A DNA stretch of 42,992 bases from Acidimicrobiaceae bacterium (GTDB lineage Bacteria > Actinomycetota > Acidimicrobiia > Acidimicrobiales > RAAP-2): NCBI GenBank assembly GCA_003164095.1, contig PLRX01000101.1:1-42992 (forward strand), written 5' to 3'. The position numbers and the translations under genes were made by a program. This document shows positions 7,511-15,870 of the stretch, in pieces. Every line of letters starts with the position of its first letter. Within the stretch, counting starts at the first letter, position 1. Below the pieces are notes generated by a model. The model made no database searches. It saw nothing but the letters and a program-made list of their open reading frames with translations, and was not told the DNA's origin.

Positions 7511-9136
7511 TCAGATCTCCTCGGGCACCATGTCGATGGCCCCGCACGGGCACTCGTGGGCGCAGATCCCGCACCCCTTGCAGTAGTCGTAGTCGAACTC
7601 GTAGTCGCCGGCGGACGTGAGCTTGAGCACGGCATTGTCCGGGCACACGGCGAAGCAGTTGTCGCACCCGAAGCAGTTGCCGCACGACAGGCAGCGTCGG
7701 GCCTCGAAGACGGCGTTGTCCTCGGTCAGCCCGACGACCACCTCGTCGAAGGTGCTCTGGCGACGGACCTGTTCGAGCTCGGCCCGCCTGGTGCGGGGGG
7801 CGTCGGCGAAGTACCACGTGTTGAGCCGGTCGAACGTGGCCGGAGCGGCCGGGGTGGGTTCGGGGTTCGAGCGGCCGGCCAGGAACGCGTCGATCCCCCG
7901 GGCCGCCCGGGCGCCGTGCCCGACGGCGACCGTCGCCGTGCGGGTCGACGGCGTGGCGTCCCCGCCGGCAAAGACACCCGGCTCGCTGGTCATCATGGTG
8001 GGCGTCAACGCCAGTACGCCGTCCTCCACGGTCAGGGAGGTGCCCTGGCCGAGGAGCGACAGGTCGGTGTCCTGCCCGATGGCCAGCACCAGCGAGTCGG
8101 CGTCGAGCTCCTCGAACTCGCCGGTGGGACGGGGCGCACCGTCGTCACCGGTCTCCATCCGCTCGACGGTCATGCGGGTGCCGGAAAAGCTGTCCACGGT
8201 GGACAGCCATCGGACCGTGACCCCCTCAGCCAGCGCGGCATCCAACTCCTCGACGTGGGCGGGCATCCGTGAGCGCGTCCGGCGGTAGATGATGACGGCG
8301 TCGGTGGCGCCCAGTCGGCGGGCGGTGCGGGCAGCGTCGACGGCGGTGTCCCCGCCGCCGTAGACGACCACCCGTCGACCGAGTTGCGGTGGGTCGCCGT
8401 CGGCTACCCCGTGCAACAGCGACAGGGCGTCCACCACACGCGACGAGTCGCCGGCCGGGATGTCGATCCGCCGGGCCAGCTGGGCCCCGACAGCCAGGAA
8501 GACCGCGTCGTAGGACCCGGCGGCCCGCTCGCGTCGGACGTCGGTCACCGTCCGTCCGAGCTCGAGCTCCACGCCCAGGTCGACGATCCGCTGGATCTCG
8601 GTGGCCAGGACGTCCCGGGGGAGCCGGTAGGCGGGAATGCCGTAGTGCATCATCCCGCCGGGCTGTTGCGCCGCCTCGACGAGGTGCACGGCGTGGCCGA
8701 GGCGCCGCAGGTGGTAGGCGGCACCCAGCCCGGCCGGCCCGGACCCGACCACCAGCACCCGGGACCCGGTGGACGGGGCGGCCCCGGGCAGGGCCCACCC
8801 GTGCTCAAGGGCGAGGTCGCCGAGGAAGCGCTCGACCCCGTTGATGCCGACGGCCTCGTCGAGCTGGGCCCGGTTGCACGATGTCTCACACGGGTGGAAG
8901 CAGATGCGGCCCATGACGGCCGGCAGCGGGTTCGTCTCCACCAGGAGCCGCCACGCCGCCTCGTAGTCGCCGGACTCGGCGTGGTAGAGCCAGCCCTGGA
9001 TGTCCTCGCCGGCCGGGCACGCGCCGTTGCACGGGGGCTGGCGGTGGACGTAGACGGGACGCTCCACACGCCACGAGCCGGTGCGGTTGGCGTGGCTCGA
9101 CCCGACGTCGAGGGTGATGGCGAACGGGCGCTCCAT
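7511..9136 (-). CDS. GltD-like FAD/NAD(P) oxidoreductase with C-terminal ferredoxin domain
   Basis: 541 residues, last gene of the 2-oxoacid oxidoreductase operon. The N-terminal ~130 residues carry the Cys-rich GltD/DPYD-type cluster domain (CNGACPAGEDIQGWL, later CFHPCETSC). The FAD Rossmann loop is VVGSGPAGLGAAYHLRRLG and the NAD(P) loop is VVYGGGDTAVDAARTARRLG. The C-terminus is a PorD-like 2x[4Fe-4S] ferredoxin: CLSCGNCFGCDNCFAVCP, then CKGCGICAHECPCGAI. The order fits electron flow from reduced ferredoxin to NAD(P) or the reverse, and supplies the delta-subunit iron-sulphur domain that the beta and alpha genes lack. ATG 9136 has GGGGAG upstream and lies 2 bp from the beta-subunit stop. 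Confidence 0.85.
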   Translation of the reverse strand: MERPFAITLDVGSSHANRTGSWRVERPVYVHRQPPCNGACPAGEDIQGWLYHAESGDYEAAWRLLVETNPLPAVMGRICFHPCETSCNRAQLDEAVGINGVERFLGDLALEHGWALPGAAPSTGSRVLVVGSGPAGLGAAYHLRRLGHAVHLVEAAQQPGGMMHYGIPAYRLPRDVLATEIQRIVDLGVELELGRTVTDVRRERAAGSYDAVFLAVGAQLARRIDIPAGDSSRVVDALSLLHGVADGDPPQLGRRVVVYGGGDTAVDAARTARRLGATDAVIIYRRTRSRMPAHVEELDAALAEGVTVRWLSTVDSFSGTRMTVERMETGDDGAPRPTGEFEELDADSLVLAIGQDTDLSLLGQGTSLTVEDGVLALTPTMMTSEPGVFAGGDATPSTRTATVAVGHGARAARGIDAFLAGRSNPEPTPAAPATFDRLNTWYFADAPRTRRAELEQVRRQSTFDEVVVGLTEDNAVFEARRCLSCGNCFGCDNCFAVCPDNAVLKLTSAGDYEFDYDYCKGCGICAHECPCGAIDMVPEEI

Positions 9137-9138
9137 GG

Positions 9139-10158
9139 TCAGTGCTCCCCGTCCGTCGCCGGCGCGTCCGACCCGACGAGTCCGTAGCGGGCGATGTTGC
9201 GGTCGGCAATGGCCTGGATGTGGTCGATGACGTCCTGGCGTGGCGGATCGGTGAACAGGTGGGCGTAGCGCCGCTGGCGGGACAGGTAGGCCTCGACCGG
9301 CTGCCGGCATCGGATCGGCGACACCGACGTGACCGAGCCGTCCCGGGCCTCGAACACCGGGAAGATGCCGGTCTCCTGGGCCAGGCGGGCCAGTTCGATG
9401 GTGTCGCTCGGGGCTGAGCCCCAGCCGAGGGGGCAGGGGACCAGGACGTGCAGGTACCGGGCGCCACGGATCTCCATGGCCCGCTCGACCTTGGCCTCGA
9501 GGTCGTGGAGGTCGGCCACGGTGGCGGTGGCGACGTAGGGGATGTCATGGGCCATGGCGATCCGGGGGAGGTCCTTGCCCTGGCCGAACGGGTTGCCGGG
9601 CGAGTCACCGACCGCTTCCGTGGTGGCCGTGCGGGCGGCCGGGGGTGTCGCCCCCGAGCGCTGGACCCCGGTGTTCATGTACGCCTCGTTGTCGTAACAG
9701 ACGAAGAGGACGTCGTCGTCGCGCTCGAAGAGGCCGGACAGGCAGGCCAGGCCGATGTCCACCGTCCCGCCGTCGCCGGCCTGGGCCACGACGCGGACGT
9801 CGGTGCGGCCCTTGACCCGCAGGGCGGCACTGACCCCGGTAGCCACGGGCGGTGCGTTGCCGAACAGGGAGTGCAGCCAGGGGATGCGCCACGACGTCTC
9901 GGGGAAGGGGGTGGAGAAGACCTCCAGGCAGCCGGTGGCGTTGACCGCCATCAGCTGGCCGTCGCACGAGCGCATGGCGGCATCGAGGACGTAGCGGGCC
10001 CCGAGGGCCTCGCCGCAGCCCTGACAGGCCCGGTGCCCCGAGTCGAGCGCATTGGTCCGCCCGGCCCCGGACTGCACGGTGCGGTCCCCTTCGCCGACCA
10101 GCCGGTTGCCGGCTGCGTAGCTGCCCACCTGGTAGAAGTGGACCGGCGTCGTGGTCAT
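9139..10158 (-). CDS. porB: 2-oxoacid:ferredoxin oxidoreductase beta subunit (TPP-binding)
   Basis: 339 residues, thiamine-pyrophosphate subunit of the pyruvate/2-oxoacid:ferredoxin oxidoreductase family, which converts 2-oxoacid plus CoA to acyl-CoA, CO2 and reduced ferredoxin. Cys-rich N-terminal segment HRACQGCGEALGARYVL and a later GCLEVFS cysteine match the cluster ligands of the beta subunit. The TPP motif is GDGGTVDIGLACLSGLFERD, ending YDNEAYMNTG. The start overlaps the alpha-subunit stop (ATGA). Substrate is not certain from sequence; pyruvate is favoured because PEP synthase is transcribed divergently from the same site. Confidence 0.88.
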   Translation of the reverse strand: MTTTPVHFYQVGSYAAGNRLVGEGDRTVQSGAGRTNALDSGHRACQGCGEALGARYVLDAAMRSCDGQLMAVNATGCLEVFSTPFPETSWRIPWLHSLFGNAPPVATGVSAALRVKGRTDVRVVAQAGDGGTVDIGLACLSGLFERDDDVLFVCYDNEAYMNTGVQRSGATPPAARTATTEAVGDSPGNPFGQGKDLPRIAMAHDIPYVATATVADLHDLEAKVERAMEIRGARYLHVLVPCPLGWGSAPSDTIELARLAQETGIFPVFEARDGSVTSVSPIRCRQPVEAYLSRQRRYAHLFTDPPRQDVIDHIQAIADRNIARYGLVGSDAPATDGEH

Positions 10159-11420
10159 GGTGCCTCCCCGACGGGCGAGGCGACCGGTGGCGGCCGGCGG
10201 CGCACGGTGGCGGTTCCGTCGGGACCGGGGGACGATGCCGACAGCACCCGGGCCCGCTCGTGCTCGATGACTGCATTGTCCAGGTCGAGGAAGCTCAGCG
10301 GCTCGAGCTCGCCACGTGCGGCGGAACCGAGTACCGACTCGACCCCCCGCCGGGTGATGGGGCGTCCCCCGAGCCCGGCGACCACGGTGTGGACGCCGAC
10401 GTCTGAGTCCTGGACGGCCAGGGTGACGTCGCCGGACAGGACGCCACCCCCGCCGGCCCGGAACGCCTTCTCGATCACGACCACCTGGCGAGCCCCGGCG
10501 AGGGCCGACCGCACCTCGCTGGTCGGGAAGGGCCGGAACGTGGTGATGCCCACGACCCCGACCCGCTGCCCGGCCCGGCGTCGCTCGTCCACGGCATCCT
10601 TGATGGTCCCGAGCACCGAGCCGAGCGCTACCACGATGGTGTCGGCCCCCTCGGTGCGGTAGGTGCCGACCAGGCCGGCGCTCGGTCGTCCGAAGATCTC
10701 CTCGAACTCGGCGGCCAGCTCGGGGATCCGGTCCAGAGCGTCGAGCTGGCGCAGGTGGGCGAGCACCTTCACCTCCTCGAACGCCTCGGGTCCGACCATG
10801 GCGCCGATCGAGACCGGGTCGGCCGGGTCGAGGAATTGGTGGGGCGCATAGGGAGGAAGGAACGCGTCGACCCGGCCCTGCTCGGGGAGGTCGACCTGCT
10901 CGACGGCGTGGGTCAGGACGAAGCCGTCCATGCAGACCATCACCGGCAGCGACAGCTCCTCGGCCAGGCGGAACGCCAGGACGTGGAGGTCGACCGCCTC
11001 CTGGTTCGTCTCGGCGAACAGCTGGATCCACCCGGCATCGCTGGCCGCCATGGCGTCGCTGTGGTCGTTCCAGATGTTGATGGGCGCACCGATGGCCCGG
11101 TTGGCCAGGGTCATGACGATCGGCAGCTCGAGCCCCGATGCGTTGTGGACGGCTTCCATCATGTAGAGGAGCCCCTGGCTGGCCGTGGCCGTGTACGCAC
11201 GGGCGCCGGTGGCCGACGCCCCGATGGAGACCGACATGGCCGCGAACTCCGACTCCACGTTGATGAACTCACACGGGGCGAGCTCGCCCGTCCGCACCAG
11301 GACACCGATCGCCTCGATGATGTGGGTCTGCGGCGAGATGGGGTAGGCGCAGACCACCTCCGGCCGACAGCACGCCACGGCCCGGGCCACGGCCTGGGAC
11401 CCCTCAATCTGCTGGAGCAC
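10155..11420 (-). CDS. porA: 2-oxoacid:ferredoxin oxidoreductase alpha subunit
   Basis: 421 residues. N-terminal pyrimidine-binding domain I begins IEGSQAVARAVACCRPEVV and has AYPISPQTHIIE, the family's substrate/TPP-contact segment, followed by NVESEFAAMSVSIGAS and TATASQGLLYMMEAVHNASG. Domain II (~250-390) contains TIVVALGSVLGTIKDAVDE and GVVGITTFRPFP. GTG 11420 is taken as the start because conserved sequence begins there and GGAGGTGG lies just upstream; it overlaps the gamma gene by 17 bp. The C-terminal ~30 residues are Pro/Arg-rich and not conserved. Confidence 0.88.
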   Translation of the reverse strand: MLQQIEGSQAVARAVACCRPEVVCAYPISPQTHIIEAIGVLVRTGELAPCEFINVESEFAAMSVSIGASATGARAYTATASQGLLYMMEAVHNASGLELPIVMTLANRAIGAPINIWNDHSDAMAASDAGWIQLFAETNQEAVDLHVLAFRLAEELSLPVMVCMDGFVLTHAVEQVDLPEQGRVDAFLPPYAPHQFLDPADPVSIGAMVGPEAFEEVKVLAHLRQLDALDRIPELAAEFEEIFGRPSAGLVGTYRTEGADTIVVALGSVLGTIKDAVDERRRAGQRVGVVGITTFRPFPTSEVRSALAGARQVVVIEKAFRAGGGGVLSGDVTLAVQDSDVGVHTVVAGLGGRPITRRGVESVLGSAARGELEPLSFLDLDNAVIEHERARVLSASSPGPDGTATVRRRPPPVASPVGEAP

Positions 11421-12012
11421 GGGCGACCACCTCCCGGTCCTGTCCGGCTCGTGCCTCGTCCACCACGAACTCGAAGGCCGCACGGGCCGCAGCTGCATTG
11501 GCGGTGCCGACGACACCCGCGAAGCGCTCGCTGATCGCTTTCTCCAGTGCATCGAGCGAGATCCGGCCGGTCAGGGCGGCGAACCCACCCAGCAACGCAG
11601 CATTGGGCAGGGGCCGTCCCACGTACTCGAGGGCGAGCGCCGTGGCCGGGCAGGTCAGCAGGCGGCCGGGCCGGAACCGTGACGCGAACTCGGCAAGTCC
11701 GAGCCCTTCGAAGCTCTTCGACGTGTTGACGAGCACGTACGCGTCGTCGGCCAGTCCGCCGAAGAGGTCGACCTGGTGCACGAGGGTGGGGTCCTGGACG
11801 ATGAGGGCGTCGGGCTCGGCGATGGGCTCGTGGGTGCGGATGGGCCGGTCGTCGATCCGGCAGTAGGACACCACCGGCGCCCCCATCCGCTCCGAGCCGA
11901 AGCTCGGGAACGCCTGGGCGAACCGTCCCTCGTCGAACGCTGCCATGGACAGGATCTCGGCGGCCGCCACCACGCCCTGGCCGCCCCGACCGTGGATCCG
12001 GACCTGGAACAC
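11404..12012 (-). CDS. porG: 2-oxoacid:ferredoxin oxidoreductase gamma subunit
   Basis: 202 residues, first gene of the operon. Typical gamma-subunit start FQVRIHGRGGQGVVAAAEIL followed by FPSFGSERMGAPVVSY, then PNAALLGGFAALTGRISLDAL near the C-terminus. The domain closes over the CoA-binding face in this enzyme family. Together with alpha, beta and the ferredoxin domain on the GltD-like protein this gives the four-part enzyme. The leader of about 118 nt runs back to a DosR-type box shared with ppsA. Confidence 0.88.
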   Translation of the reverse strand: MFQVRIHGRGGQGVVAAAEILSMAAFDEGRFAQAFPSFGSERMGAPVVSYCRIDDRPIRTHEPIAEPDALIVQDPTLVHQVDLFGGLADDAYVLVNTSKSFEGLGLAEFASRFRPGRLLTCPATALALEYVGRPLPNAALLGGFAALTGRISLDALEKAISERFAGVVGTANAAAARAAFEFVVDEARAGQDREVVARAPAD

Positions 12013-12165
12013 GGTCTACCGACCGCCCTGGCTGGGGGCGGAGGCCCCGGAGCCGTCGCTCGTCATCGAGATGTCTCCACGCATGCCACTCCACGCCCCT
12101 TGCCGGTCCACCGGCCTCGGTCGCCGATCTCCTCCCATGGTCGCGGGGTCCCGGAGGGGCGGGTA

Positions 12166-12179
12166 GGGCCGAACGGCCC
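12166..12179. promoter_or_regulatory. DosR-type box shared by the 2-oxoacid oxidoreductase operon and ppsA
   Basis: GGGCCGAACGGCCC, two arms of six pairs around AA; flanking bases extend the palindrome to 12165-12180. It sits in the 265-bp gap between divergent operons. Exactly 23 bp beyond it on the plus strand is GATCCT (12203-12208), giving an expected start near 12215 and a 63-nt ppsA leader. Exactly 23 bp beyond it on the minus strand is GACCAT (12142-12137), giving a start near 12130 and a ~118-nt leader. Both fit an activator centred at -42.5. Confidence 0.65.
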
Positions 12180-12277
12180 TGGCCATGTCAGGCACGATGG
12201 ACGATCCTCGGGAACAGGTGAACGTCACCGTCGAGCGCCGGTACCGCCCGGGCGGGACGGTGGACGAAGGAGGAGTG

Positions 12278-14695
12278 ATGGCTGGAGGCCCCGTCTACAC
12301 ACGTCGCTTCGGCGAGTTCGGCATCGGGGACGTCCCGACGGTGGGGGGCAAGACGGCCGGCCTCGGTGAGATGTACCGGTCGCTGTCGGGCGAGGGGGTG
12401 CGGGTCCCGGACGGCTTCGCCATCACCGCCGACGCCTACCGCCACGTACTCGAGGCGGCGGACGCCCTCGGGCCGCTGCACGACGCACTGGATGATCTCG
12501 ACCCGACCGACATGGGCGACCTCGCCCGGAGGGCGGCCCGGGCTCGGGCCATCGTCTACGACGCCGGCCTGCCCGCGGACCTGGCCACCGAGATCCTGGC
12601 CGGCTACCGGCACCTGCAGGACGAGTACGGAGCGGATGTCGGCCTGGCCGTCCGTTCGTCGGCCACCGCCGAGGACCTGCCCACGGCGAGCTTCGCCGGC
12701 CAACAGGAGACCTTTCTCAACATCCGGGGGGAGGACGGGCTGCTGGAAGCGTGCCGGAAGTGCTTCGCCAGCCTGTTCACCGACCGGTCCGTCCACTACC
12801 GGGTCGATGAGGGCTTCGACCAGTTCCAGGTGGCGCTGTCGATCTGTGTCATGAAGATGGTGCGCTCCGACCTCGCCTCGTCGGGGGTGCTGTTCACCCT
12901 GGACACCGAGTCCGGGTTCCGGGACGTGGTCTTCGTCACCGGTTCCTACGGCCTGGGCGAGAACATCGTCCAGGGTGCCGTCGACCCCGACGAGTTCTAC
13001 GTCCACAAGCCGACCCTGGCCGCCGGCCACGGGGCCGTGCTGCGCCGCCTCCTCGGCGAGAAGGCGATCCGGATGGTCCTGTCCGACGGCGAGTCAGGAG
13101 CTACCACCCATAACGAACCGACGCCCGACTACGCCCGGGAGCACTTCTGCCTCGTCGACGCCGAGGTGCTCGAACTGGCCGGGACCGCACTGCGGATCGA
13201 GTCGCACTTCGGGCACCCGATGGACATCGAGTGGGCGAAGGACGGGATCGACGGGAAGCTCTACATCGTCCAGGCCCGCCCGGAGACGGTCGTGTCGCAA
13301 CGCCGGCCGTCCGCGCTCGAGACCTACGTCATCGACCACCGGGGCGAGGTCGTGGTCGAGGGCCGGTCGGTGGGGGAGCGGATCGCGTCGGGCACGGCCC
13401 GGGTGATCGAGGACGCCGCCGATCTGGGCCAGTTCCGTCCCGGCGAGGTCCTGGTGGCCGATGTCACCACACCCGACTGGGAGCCGGTGATGAAGTCGGC
13501 GGCGGCCATCGTCACCAACCGGGGCGGGCGCACGTGCCACGCCGCCATCATCGCCCGTGAGCTCGGGATACCCGCCGTGGTCGGGACCGGCGACGGCACC
13601 ACGGTGGTCAAAGGGGGCGAGCCGGTGACGGTGTCGTGCGCCGAGGGCGCCGCCGGCTACGTCTACCGGGGGGAGATCGGCTTCGAGGTCCACCGCGAGG
13701 AGGTCGACACCAGGCGCCCGGCTACCCAGATCATGGTGAACCTGGGCAATCCCGACCTCGCGTTCTCCACGTCCTTCCTCCCGTGTGACGGCGTGGGGCT
13801 GGCCCGGATGGAGTTCATCATCAGCGAGTCGATCCGGGCCCATCCGCTCGCACTCCTGCACCCCGACCGCGTCACCGACCCGGGAGCCCGGGAGGAACTG
13901 GCCCGGCTGGTCCGCGGCTACGACAGCGGCGAGGAGTTCTTCGTGCAGCGCCTGTCCGAGGGGATCGGCACCATCGCCGCGGCGTTCTGGCCGAAGCCGG
14001 TCGTCGTGCGCATGTCGGACTTCAAGACGAACGAGTATGCGAACCTCCTGGGCGGCAGGGACTTCGAGCCGGACGAGGCCAACCCGATGCTGGGCTTCCG
14101 CGGTGCGTCGCGCTATGCGCACCCGGCGTACGAGGACGGGTTCGCCCTCGAGTGCGCGGCCATGCGCCGGGTGCGGGGGGAGATGGGGCTCACCAACGTG
14201 GTGCTGATGCTCCCCTTCGTGCGCCGGGTGGCAGAGGCCAGGCAGGTGATCGACCGGATGGCCGAATTGGGGCTGCGGAGGGGGGAGGACGGCCTCGAGG
14301 TCTACGCCATGTGCGAGATCCCGAACAACGTCATCCTGATCGACCGCTTCGCCGAGCTGTTCGACGGGTTCTCCATCGGCTCGAACGACTTGACCCAGCT
14401 GACCCTCGGTGTCGACCGCGACAGCGAGATCGTGGCCTTCGACTACGACGAGCGCGACGAGGGGGTCAAGGAGATGATCCGCCTGGCCGTCCAAGGGTGC
14501 CGGCGCAACCACATGCACTCGGGCCTGTGCGGGCAGGCGCCGTCCGACTACCCGGACATGGCGGAGTTCCTGGTGGAACTCGGCATCGACTCGATGAGTC
14601 TCAACCCCGACAGCGTCCTCAAGACGACCCGGCTGGTGCTGGAGGTCGAGGAGCGGCTCGGGAGGGCGGGAGCGGGCGCCCCCGCATCGGGGTAG
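12278..14695 (+). CDS. ppsA: Phosphoenolpyruvate synthase (pyruvate, water dikinase)
   Basis: 805 residues; makes PEP, AMP and phosphate from pyruvate, ATP and water. The N-terminal ATP-grasp domain has VGGKTAGLGEMYRSL and RSSATAEDLPTASFAGQQET. The swivelling phosphohistidine domain has TNRGGRTCHAAIIARELGIP with the catalytic His at residue 421. The C-terminal TIM barrel ends GLCGQAPSDYPDMAEFLVE with the catalytic Cys, then GIDSMSLNPDSV. Length and motifs fit PEP synthase rather than PPDK. ATG 12278 is fixed by AAGGAGGAG just upstream; an earlier in-frame ATG at 12185 would fall before the proposed transcription start. Divergent from the 2-oxoacid oxidoreductase, so pyruvate made by CO2 fixation or salvage could enter gluconeogenesis. 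Confidence 0.93.
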   Translation: MAGGPVYTRRFGEFGIGDVPTVGGKTAGLGEMYRSLSGEGVRVPDGFAITADAYRHVLEAADALGPLHDALDDLDPTDMGDLARRAARARAIVYDAGLPADLATEILAGYRHLQDEYGADVGLAVRSSATAEDLPTASFAGQQETFLNIRGEDGLLEACRKCFASLFTDRSVHYRVDEGFDQFQVALSICVMKMVRSDLASSGVLFTLDTESGFRDVVFVTGSYGLGENIVQGAVDPDEFYVHKPTLAAGHGAVLRRLLGEKAIRMVLSDGESGATTHNEPTPDYAREHFCLVDAEVLELAGTALRIESHFGHPMDIEWAKDGIDGKLYIVQARPETVVSQRRPSALETYVIDHRGEVVVEGRSVGERIASGTARVIEDAADLGQFRPGEVLVADVTTPDWEPVMKSAAAIVTNRGGRTCHAAIIARELGIPAVVGTGDGTTVVKGGEPVTVSCAEGAAGYVYRGEIGFEVHREEVDTRRPATQIMVNLGNPDLAFSTSFLPCDGVGLARMEFIISESIRAHPLALLHPDRVTDPGAREELARLVRGYDSGEEFFVQRLSEGIGTIAAAFWPKPVVVRMSDFKTNEYANLLGGRDFEPDEANPMLGFRGASRYAHPAYEDGFALECAAMRRVRGEMGLTNVVLMLPFVRRVAEARQVIDRMAELGLRRGEDGLEVYAMCEIPNNVILIDRFAELFDGFSIGSNDLTQLTLGVDRDSEIVAFDYDERDEGVKEMIRLAVQGCRRNHMHSGLCGQAPSDYPDMAEFLVELGIDSMSLNPDSVLKTTRLVLEVEERLGRAGAGAPASG

Positions 14696-14711
14696 CGGGT
14701 CACTCCCGTTT
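14680..14711 (+). terminator. Possible weak terminator after ppsA
   Basis: CCCCG-CAT-CGGGG spans the last codons (14680-14692) and CGGG-N5-CCCG followed by TTT lies just after the stop (14696-14711). ppsA and the XRE gene converge here, so a terminator is expected, but the stems are short. Confidence 0.3.
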
Positions 14712-14734
14712 CGGTCAGCGCCGAGGTTCCCCGA

Positions 14735-15061
14735 TCATTGTCCATCAACCGGTGCCCGGAGGACTGCAGTGAGTTCTCGTTCGACGGCTGCGAGCGAGAC
14801 CGATCCCGCCCCGGGGGCCAGGTCAACCATGAGGTCGATGTCGCTGCCGTCAGTTCTCACGACGAGGCGATGTCCGGCAGCTTCGATGAGTTTCGTCAAG
14901 GTACTGAGTGCAGGCTCACGCCGGTCCGATTCATAGGTGCTGATGACCCTCTGGGCGACGTGAGCGCGACTGGCCACCTCCATCTGGGAACGTCCAGCGT
15001 GGATACGCGCTCGTCTGAGGAGGCTTCCCGGGGTGTCCTCGCCGTCGTCCACGAATACCAC
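14735..15061 (-). CDS. XRE-family helix-turn-helix protein
   Basis: 108 residues. The helix-turn-helix runs over residues ~12-65: LLRRARIHAGRSQMEVASRA, then AQRVISTYESDRREPALSTLTKLIEAAG. The C-terminal ~35 residues are not a known toxin domain. Such stand-alone XRE proteins are often antitoxins or repressors; no toxin gene is adjacent, so it looks like an orphan. Translation likely starts at GTG 15061; a second GTG three codons later is possible. It converges with ppsA. Confidence 0.75.
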   Translation of the reverse strand: MVFVDDGEDTPGSLLRRARIHAGRSQMEVASRAHVAQRVISTYESDRREPALSTLTKLIEAAGHRLVVRTDGSDIDLMVDLAPGAGSVSLAAVERELTAVLRAPVDGQ

Positions 15062-15129
15062 GATCTAGCGGAATGTCTCCATCTGACAGCGATGCACCGG
15101 CCGGGAGCCGATCCGGGTGCTCAGGTCGG

Positions 15130-15267
15130 TCAGGTGAGGCCGAGATCGGACGTCACCAGCTCCCACGGAATGGGTCCCTCGCCCGTCTCGATCATCTCCG
15201 TCCGTGCGGCTGCTGCGGCGCTGAGGGGCGACTCGTGTGCACGTTGTGCATCCAGGGCGTCCCACAC
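15130..15267 (-). CDS. Possible 45-aa antitoxin-like peptide
   Basis: A short minus-strand frame from GTG 15267 ends RTEMIETGEGPIPWELVTSDLGL, strongly reminiscent of the C-terminal tails of small RelB/Phd-type antitoxins (acidic stretch, IPWE, DLGL). The preceding WDALDAQRAHESPLSAAAAA is helical. The DNA-binding half of such antitoxins is missing, so it is either a minimal protein or a 3' remnant. It lies 68 bp upstream of the XRE gene on the same strand. The rest of 15062-15335 shows nothing else I can support. Confidence 0.35.
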   Translation of the reverse strand: MWDALDAQRAHESPLSAAAAARTEMIETGEGPIPWELVTSDLGLT

Positions 15268-15335
15268 ACAAGACCCCGCTCGCTGAAGGGGTCGATTCCG
15301 GCCGACGGGCCCGTCGACGGATGGACGCCAACTAC

Positions 15336-15746
15336 TCAGTCGAGCGCCTTGGCCAGCAGTTCGTGGAGCTCGACCCGCTCCTGGCGGCTGAGCTGAGCGA
15401 GGACGTCGTCCTCGACTCCCTCGATCGCCTTCTGTGCACTCCCGAACGCCCGGATGCCCTCGTCGGTGATCTCGACCAGGTGCCGGCGACGGTCGGCCGG
15501 ATCGCGACGGCGGAAGGCGAACTCCCGTGCCTCGAGATCGTTCAGCAGCAGCACGAGGTTGTTGGCGTCGACGCACATCATCTCGCCGAGCTCGTGCTGG
15601 GGGACCGGACTGTGGTCGTGCAGCGTGGCGAGCGTGGCGAACTCCTTCAGGCGCATGCCCAGCTGCTCCTCGGATGTGCGCCGGTAGATCAGCTTCGTCA
15701 GCTGGGTCAACAGGACCGTCACACCGGGTGTCGTGCTCTTCACCAT
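15336..15746 (-). CDS. MarR-family transcriptional regulator
   Basis: 136 residues. Winged helix-turn-helix core over residues ~30-110: RLKEFATLATLHDHSPVPQHEL, then MCVDANNLVLLLNDLEAREF as recognition helix and RRRDPADRRRHLVEITDEG as the wing with the conserved D-x-R-x-x motif. ATG 15746 has GAGGCG just upstream. Divergent from an MFS drug-type exporter with a palindrome inside the shared promoter, the standard layout of an exporter controlled by a ligand-released MarR repressor. Confidence 0.9.
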   Translation of the reverse strand: MVKSTTPGVTVLLTQLTKLIYRRTSEEQLGMRLKEFATLATLHDHSPVPQHELGEMMCVDANNLVLLLNDLEAREFAFRRRDPADRRRHLVEITDEGIRAFGSAQKAIEGVEDDVLAQLSRQERVELHELLAKALD

Positions 15747-15798
15747 CGCCTCGATTGTAGTTCCGAATCGCTCCCGGAGCGTAGATTACCACCACAGC

Positions 15799-15827
15799 TT
15801 GACACTCACTACGATAGTGACTATCAA
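15799..15827. promoter_or_regulatory. Promoter of the MFS exporter with MarR-type operator in its spacer
   Basis: TTGACA (15799-15804), a 17-bp spacer and TATCAA (15822-15827) form a good sigma-70-type promoter on the plus strand, about 44 bp before the exporter ATG. The spacer holds a perfect palindrome, TCACTA-CGA-TAGTGA (15806-15820), the size expected for a MarR dimer. Read on the minus strand the same segment gives TTGATA-N17-TGTCAA, a possible marR promoter, so one bound dimer could shut both directions. Confidence 0.7.
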
Positions 15828-15870
15828 TGGAGTGCAACCTTCACTCCGAGAGATCGAGGACGCCTCGCCC

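Noticed and set aside
13094-14518. 474-codon minus-strand frame inside ppsA
   Set aside because: Antisense shadow of the PEP synthase; no recognisable motif.
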